Below, piece by piece: positions 48,233-51,627 of a stretch of 51,627 nt of DNA; position 1 is the first letter of the stretch, and each line of letters begins with the position of its first letter. The position numbers and the translations under genes are program-made. Under the pieces are notes generated by a model. The model saw only the letters and a list, made by a program, of their open reading frames with translations, was not told the origin of the DNA and did no database searches. This stretch comes from Streptomyces sp. SID486 (GTDB taxonomy: Bacteria > Actinomycetota > Actinomycetes > Streptomycetales > Streptomycetaceae): assembly GCF_009865385.1 (NCBI RefSeq), contig NZ_WWJT01000765.1, positions 1-51,627 of the forward strand, given 5' to 3'.

Positions 48233-49132
48233 ATGGCTCCGACCTCGACTCCGCAGACCCCCTTCGGGCGGGTCCTCACCGCCATGGTCACGCCCTTCAC
48301 GGCGGACGGCGCACTCGACCTCGACGGCGCGCAGCGGCTCGCCGCCCACCTGGTGGACGCAGGCAACGACGGCCTGATCATCAACGGCACCACCGGCGAG
48401 TCCCCCACCACCAGTGACGCGGAGAAAGCGGACCTCGTACGAGCCGTCCTGGAGGCCGTCGGCGACCGCGCCCACGTCGTCGCCGGCGTCGGAACCAACG
48501 ACACCCACCACAGCGTCGAGCTGGCCCGCGAGGCCGAGCGCATCGGCGCCCACGGCCTCCTGGTCGTCACGCCGTACTACAACAAGCCCCCGCAGGAGGG
48601 CCTGTACCGGCACTTCACCACCGTCGCCGACGCCACCGGCCTGCCGGTCATGCTCTACGACATCCCCGGCCGCAGCGGCGTCCCGATCAGCACGGAGACG
48701 CTGGTCCGGCTCGCCGAGCACCCCCGGATCGTCGCCAACAAGGACGCCAAGGGCGACCTCGGCCGAGCCGGCTGGGCCATCGCCCAGTCCGGTCTCGCCT
48801 GGTACTCCGGCGACGACATGCTGAACCTGCCCCTGCTCTCGGTGGGCGCGATCGGCTTCGTCTCGGTCGTCGGCCACCTCGTCACCCCCGACCTGCGGGC
48901 CCTGGTCGACGCGTACACCTCCGGTGACGTCGTCAAGGCCACGGAGATCCACCAGAAGCTGCTCCCGGTCTACACCGGCATGTTCCGCACCCAGGGCGTC
49001 ATGACCACCAAGGCCGCCCTCGCCCTCCTCGGCCTGCCCGCGGGACCGCTGCGCTCGCCCATGGTCGAGTGCTCGCCCGAGGAGATCGCCCAGCTCAAGA
49101 TCGATCTTGCTGCCGGCGGGGTACAGATCTGA
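48233..49132 (+). CDS. dapA: 4-hydroxy-tetrahydrodipicolinate synthase
   Basis: Condenses pyruvate with aspartate semialdehyde, first step of the diaminopimelate branch. 299 residues. GTTGESPTT (52-60), Tyr142 in LYDIPGRSG and the Schiff-base lysine Lys170 in VANKDAKGD are present. The ATG has no good ribosome-binding site; a TAGCGT at 48220-48225 raises the possibility of a leaderless transcript. Followed by the RNase J gene after 156 bases. Confidence 0.97.
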   Translation: MAPTSTPQTPFGRVLTAMVTPFTADGALDLDGAQRLAAHLVDAGNDGLIINGTTGESPTTSDAEKADLVRAVLEAVGDRAHVVAGVGTNDTHHSVELAREAERIGAHGLLVVTPYYNKPPQEGLYRHFTTVADATGLPVMLYDIPGRSGVPISTETLVRLAEHPRIVANKDAKGDLGRAGWAIAQSGLAWYSGDDMLNLPLLSVGAIGFVSVVGHLVTPDLRALVDAYTSGDVVKATEIHQKLLPVYTGMFRTQGVMTTKAALALLGLPAGPLRSPMVECSPEEIAQLKIDLAAGGVQI

Positions 49133-49238
49133 CAACAGACTTCGCACCACCTGAGCCTCACAACTGAATCGACAACCGCATACGCAGGCCCCCGGTGCCT
49201 GTTTCCACAACGACAACTGCTTCCGCACGAACGTCATG

Positions 49239-49269
49239 CGCGCCACGTGCCCTACCGGTACGTGGCGCG
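49239..49269 (+). promoter_or_regulatory. Stem-loop in the RNase J leader
   Basis: 10-bp perfect stem CGCGCCACGT/ACGTGGCGCG (49239-49248 with 49260-49269), extendable inward by three pairs, ending 6 bases before the GGAGA ribosome-binding site of the next gene. Either the dapA terminator or a structured 5' UTR. Confidence 0.6.
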
Positions 49270-49288
49270 TGTGGTTGAGGAGAGTCTT

Positions 49289-50974
49289 TTGAGTCATCCG
49301 CACCCTGAACTCGGCCCGCCGCCGCCACTCCCCGAGGGCGGCCTGCGGGTGACCCCGCTCGGCGGTCTCGGCGAGATCGGCCGGAACATGACGGTCTTCG
49401 AGTACGGCGGCCGTCTGCTGATCGTCGACTGCGGAGTGCTCTTCCCCGAGGAGGAGCAGCCCGGAATCGACCTGATCCTGCCGGACTTCTCGTCCATCCG
49501 GGACCGCCTCGACGACATCGAGGGCATCGTCCTCACGCACGGCCACGAGGACCACATCGGCGGTGTCCCCTACCTGCTCCGCGAGAAGCCGGACATCCCG
49601 CTGATCGGCTCCAAGCTCACGCTGGCCCTGATCGAGGCAAAGCTCCAGGAGCACCGGATCCGCCCGTACACCCTGGAGGTGGCGGAGGGGAACCGCGAGC
49701 GCGTCGGCCCCTTCGACTGCGAGTTCGTCGCGGTCAACCACTCCATCCCGGACGCCCTCGCGGTCGCGATCCGCACCCCGGCCGGCATGGTCGTCCACAC
49801 CGGCGACTTCAAGATGGACCAGCTGCCGCTGGACAACCGCCTCACCGACCTGCACGCCTTCGCGCGGCTGAGCGAGGAGGGCATCGACCTGCTCCTCGCC
49901 GACTCCACGAACGCCGAGGTCCCGGGCTTCGTCCCGCCCGAGCGGGACATCTCGGGCGTCCTGCGCACGGTCTTCGCCAACGCCCGCAAGCGGATCATCG
50001 TGGCCAGCTTCGCCAGCCACGTCCACCGCATCCAGCAGATCCTGGACGCGGCCCACGAGTACGGCCGCCGGGTCGCCTTCGTCGGCCGCTCCATGGTCCG
50101 CAACATGGGCATCGCCCGGGACCTCGGCTACCTGAAGGTCCCGCCGGGCCTCGTGGTCGACGTCCGCACGCTCGACGACCTGCCCGACCACGAGGTGGTC
50201 CTGGTCTGCACGGGCTCCCAGGGCGAGCCGATGGCGGCCCTGTCCCGCATGGCCAACCGCGACCACCAGATCCGCATCGTCGACGGCGACACGGTCATCC
50301 TGGCGTCCTCGCTGATCCCCGGGAACGAGAACGCGGTCTACCGCGTGATCAACGGCCTGACCCGCTGGGGCGCCGACGTGGTCCACAAGGGCAACGCCAA
50401 GGTCCACGTCTCCGGCCACGCGTCCGCGGGCGAGCTGCTGTACTTCTACAACATCTGCCGCCCGAGGAACCTGATGCCGGTCCACGGCGAGTGGCGCCAC
50501 CTGCGCGCCAACGCCGAGCTGGGCGCGCTCACGGGCGTGCCGCACGACCGGATCGTCATCGCCGAGGACGGCGTCGTGGTCGACCTGATCGAGGGGAAGG
50601 CCAAGATCTCCGGCAAGGTCCAGGCCGGATACGTCTACGTCGACGGCCTCTCGGTCGGTGACGTGGGCGAGCCGGCGCTGAAGGACCGCAAGATCCTCGG
50701 CGACGAGGGCATCATCTCGGTCTTCGTGGTCGTGGACGCCTCCACCGGCAAGATCACCGGTGGTCCGCATGTCCAGGCCCGCGGCTCCGGCATCGAGGAC
50801 TCGGCCTTCACCGCCGTCCTTCCGAAGATCACGGAGGTCCTGGAGCGGTCCGCCCAGGACGGCGTGGTGGAGCCCCACCAGCTCCAGCAGCTCATCCGCC
50901 GGACCCTCGGCAAGTGGGTCTCCGACACGTATCGCCGCAGGCCGATGATCCTGCCTGTGGTCGTGGAGGTCTGA
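49289..50974 (+). CDS. rnj: Ribonuclease J
   Basis: 5'-3' exo/endoribonuclease of the metallo-beta-lactamase, beta-CASP class. 561 residues, the Streptomyces RNase J length, from a TTG that sits 5 bases behind TGAGGAGAG; an in-frame ATG 42 bases upstream lies inside the leader hairpin and lacks a ribosome-binding site. Zinc motif HGHEDH (84-89), DSTNAE segment, the beta-CASP domain and the GHASAGEL and PVHGEWRH motifs are complete. Ends shortly before the rRNA operon. Order dapA-rnj is conserved in actinobacteria. Confidence 0.95.
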   Translation: MSHPHPELGPPPPLPEGGLRVTPLGGLGEIGRNMTVFEYGGRLLIVDCGVLFPEEEQPGIDLILPDFSSIRDRLDDIEGIVLTHGHEDHIGGVPYLLREKPDIPLIGSKLTLALIEAKLQEHRIRPYTLEVAEGNRERVGPFDCEFVAVNHSIPDALAVAIRTPAGMVVHTGDFKMDQLPLDNRLTDLHAFARLSEEGIDLLLADSTNAEVPGFVPPERDISGVLRTVFANARKRIIVASFASHVHRIQQILDAAHEYGRRVAFVGRSMVRNMGIARDLGYLKVPPGLVVDVRTLDDLPDHEVVLVCTGSQGEPMAALSRMANRDHQIRIVDGDTVILASSLIPGNENAVYRVINGLTRWGADVVHKGNAKVHVSGHASAGELLYFYNICRPRNLMPVHGEWRHLRANAELGALTGVPHDRIVIAEDGVVVDLIEGKAKISGKVQAGYVYVDGLSVGDVGEPALKDRKILGDEGIISVFVVVDASTGKITGGPHVQARGSGIEDSAFTAVLPKITEVLERSAQDGVVEPHQLQQLIRRTLGKWVSDTYRRRPMILPVVVEV

Positions 50975-50994
50975 CGCACCGTCGGTGCCGGCCA

Positions 50995-51034
50995 GGAGCG
51001 GGGCGTCTCGATTTGCATCGGGGCGCCCCGCTCC
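50995..51034 (+). terminator. Terminator after the RNase J gene
   Basis: Perfect 11-bp stem (50995-51005 with 51024-51034), 18-nt loop, 20 bases after the stop. It insulates the rRNA promoters. Confidence 0.75.
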
Positions 51035-51107
51035 AGTACGTTTACGGCTCCGCCCAACCGGGAACCCCAGCGCTTCACGCGCTGGACATGGATGCCTGGA
51101 GCGGGTG

Positions 51108-51157
51108 GGAAATCCGGCTCAGAACTTCTGATAAAGTCGGAACCGCCGGAAAGGGAA
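51108..51157 (+). promoter_or_regulatory. rRNA operon promoter, upstream copy
   Basis: Contains GGAAATC, TCTGATAAAGTCGGAA with -10 TAAAGT (51132-51137), and GGAAAGGGAA. The same blocks recur 80 bases downstream. No canonical -35 is seen, as is common in Streptomyces rrn promoters. Confidence 0.65.
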
Positions 51158-51187
51158 ACGCGGAAGCGGGAACCTGGAAAGCGCCGA

Positions 51188-51237
51188 GGAAATCGGATCG
51201 AGAAAAGATCTGATAGAGTCGGAAACACCGAAGGGAA
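51188..51237 (+). promoter_or_regulatory. rRNA operon promoter, downstream copy
   Basis: Second copy of the block: GGAAATCGG, TCTGATAGAGTCGGAA with -10 TAGAGT (51214-51219), and GAAGGGAA. Roughly 245 bases before 16S. Confidence 0.7.
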
Positions 51238-51285
51238 GCCCGGAGGAAAGCCCGAGAGGGTGAGTACAAAGGAAGCGACCGTTCC

Positions 51286-51463
51286 TTGAGAACTCAACAG
51301 CGTGCCAAAAATCAACGCCAGATATGTTGATACCCCGTCTCCGGTCATCACGATCGGGACGAGGTTCCTTTGAAAAAACACAGCGAGGACGCTGAGAACG
51401 GTCGGGCCTATTCCGCCTGACTGTTCCGCTCATCGTGGTGTCGTCCCGATTACGGGAAAACAT
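51286..51463 (+). other. Pre-16S leader
   Basis: Typical Streptomyces rrn leader starting GAGAACTCAACAGCGTGCC, with an ATCAAC/GTTGAT dyad (51311-51316 with 51326-51331), probably involved in antitermination or processing of the precursor. Confidence 0.6.
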
Positions 51464-51627
51464 TCACGGAGAGTTTGATCCTGGCTCAGGACGAACGCTG
51501 GCGGCGTGCTTAACACATGCAAGTCGAACGATGAACCACTTCGGTGGGGATTAGTGGCGAACGGGTGAGTAACACGTGGGCAATCTGCCCTTCACTCTGG
51601 GACAAGCCCTGGAAACGGGGTCTAATA
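51464..51627 (+). rRNA. 16S ribosomal RNA, 3' part beyond the window
   Basis: Begins TCACGGAGAGTTTGATCC, the mature Streptomyces 16S 5' end, and continues with the universal CTGGCTCAGGACGAACGC segment through helix 6-8 (AACCACTTCGGTGGGGATTA) to the end of the window. About 164 of ~1530 bases are present. The exact mature end could differ by a few bases. Confidence 0.98.

Noticed and set aside
49247..49288. ATG at 49247 as the start of RNase J
   Set aside because: It lies inside the leader stem, lacks a ribosome-binding site and adds 14 atypical residues; TTG 49289 gives the family length of 561.

Overview
The window is a stretch of a high-GC actinobacterial chromosome, almost certainly Streptomyces. 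The partial 16S rRNA gene at the right end has a Streptomyces-type V1/V2 region. Third codon positions are nearly all G or C, GTG starts are common, and the gene order is the conserved infB-rbfA-truB-ribF / ESX / rpsO-pnp-dapB-thyX-dapA-rnj order of that genus.

Region 1 (1-9914) is a translation and cofactor block on the + strand: the 3' part of infB, a DUF503 gene, rbfA, truB and ribF. Between truB and ribF lies a 1446-residue protein that joins a trypsin-like domain to a NACHT-type ATPase and a long helical C-terminus. Both its protease and P-loop key residues are altered. A 26/32-bp repeat array and a strong bidirectional terminator (9930-10233) close this block.

Region 2 (10243-39926) is a type VII (ESX) secretion locus. 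The left core reads leftward as a ParA/MinD-like ATPase with a very long Pro-rich tail, a coupled unknown gene and eccE, and rightward as eccB, the mycosin mycP and a membrane protein. The right core is a divergent eccC/eccD pair. Between the two cores sits a cargo island (20745-33957) with visibly less G/C-biased codons. Its centre is a rightward operon: a helical WXG-like gene, a WXG-domain protein with a Pro/Gly tail, a second mycosin and the two WXG100 genes esxB-esxA. On both sides of it are leftward copies of one module: a small protein starting M-x-WDEWE, a ~770-residue protein with a WXG/LXG-like N-terminus, and one or two membrane-anchored proteins with four conserved cysteines. This layout resembles partner-LXG effector-immunity modules of other Gram-positive type VII systems and is the most interesting part of the window. 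A dyad operator candidate overlaps the promoter of the central operon.

Region 3 (40060-51627) starts with a BldB-type DUF397 gene facing left. It is followed by rpsO and pnp (with two intergenic hairpins), an M16 peptidase, dapB, a TPR membrane protein, two small membrane-protein genes facing left, thyX, dapA and the RNase J gene. A ribosomal RNA operon comes last: two tandem repeated promoters, a leader, and the first ~164 bases of 16S rRNA.

The flanks are housekeeping genes for translation, RNA decay, diaminopimelate and thymidylate synthesis. The middle encodes a secretion machine, its proteases, its secreted WXG100 pair and candidate cargo. The presence of a BldB-type gene next to it fits the known link between ESX secretion and sporulation in Streptomyces.
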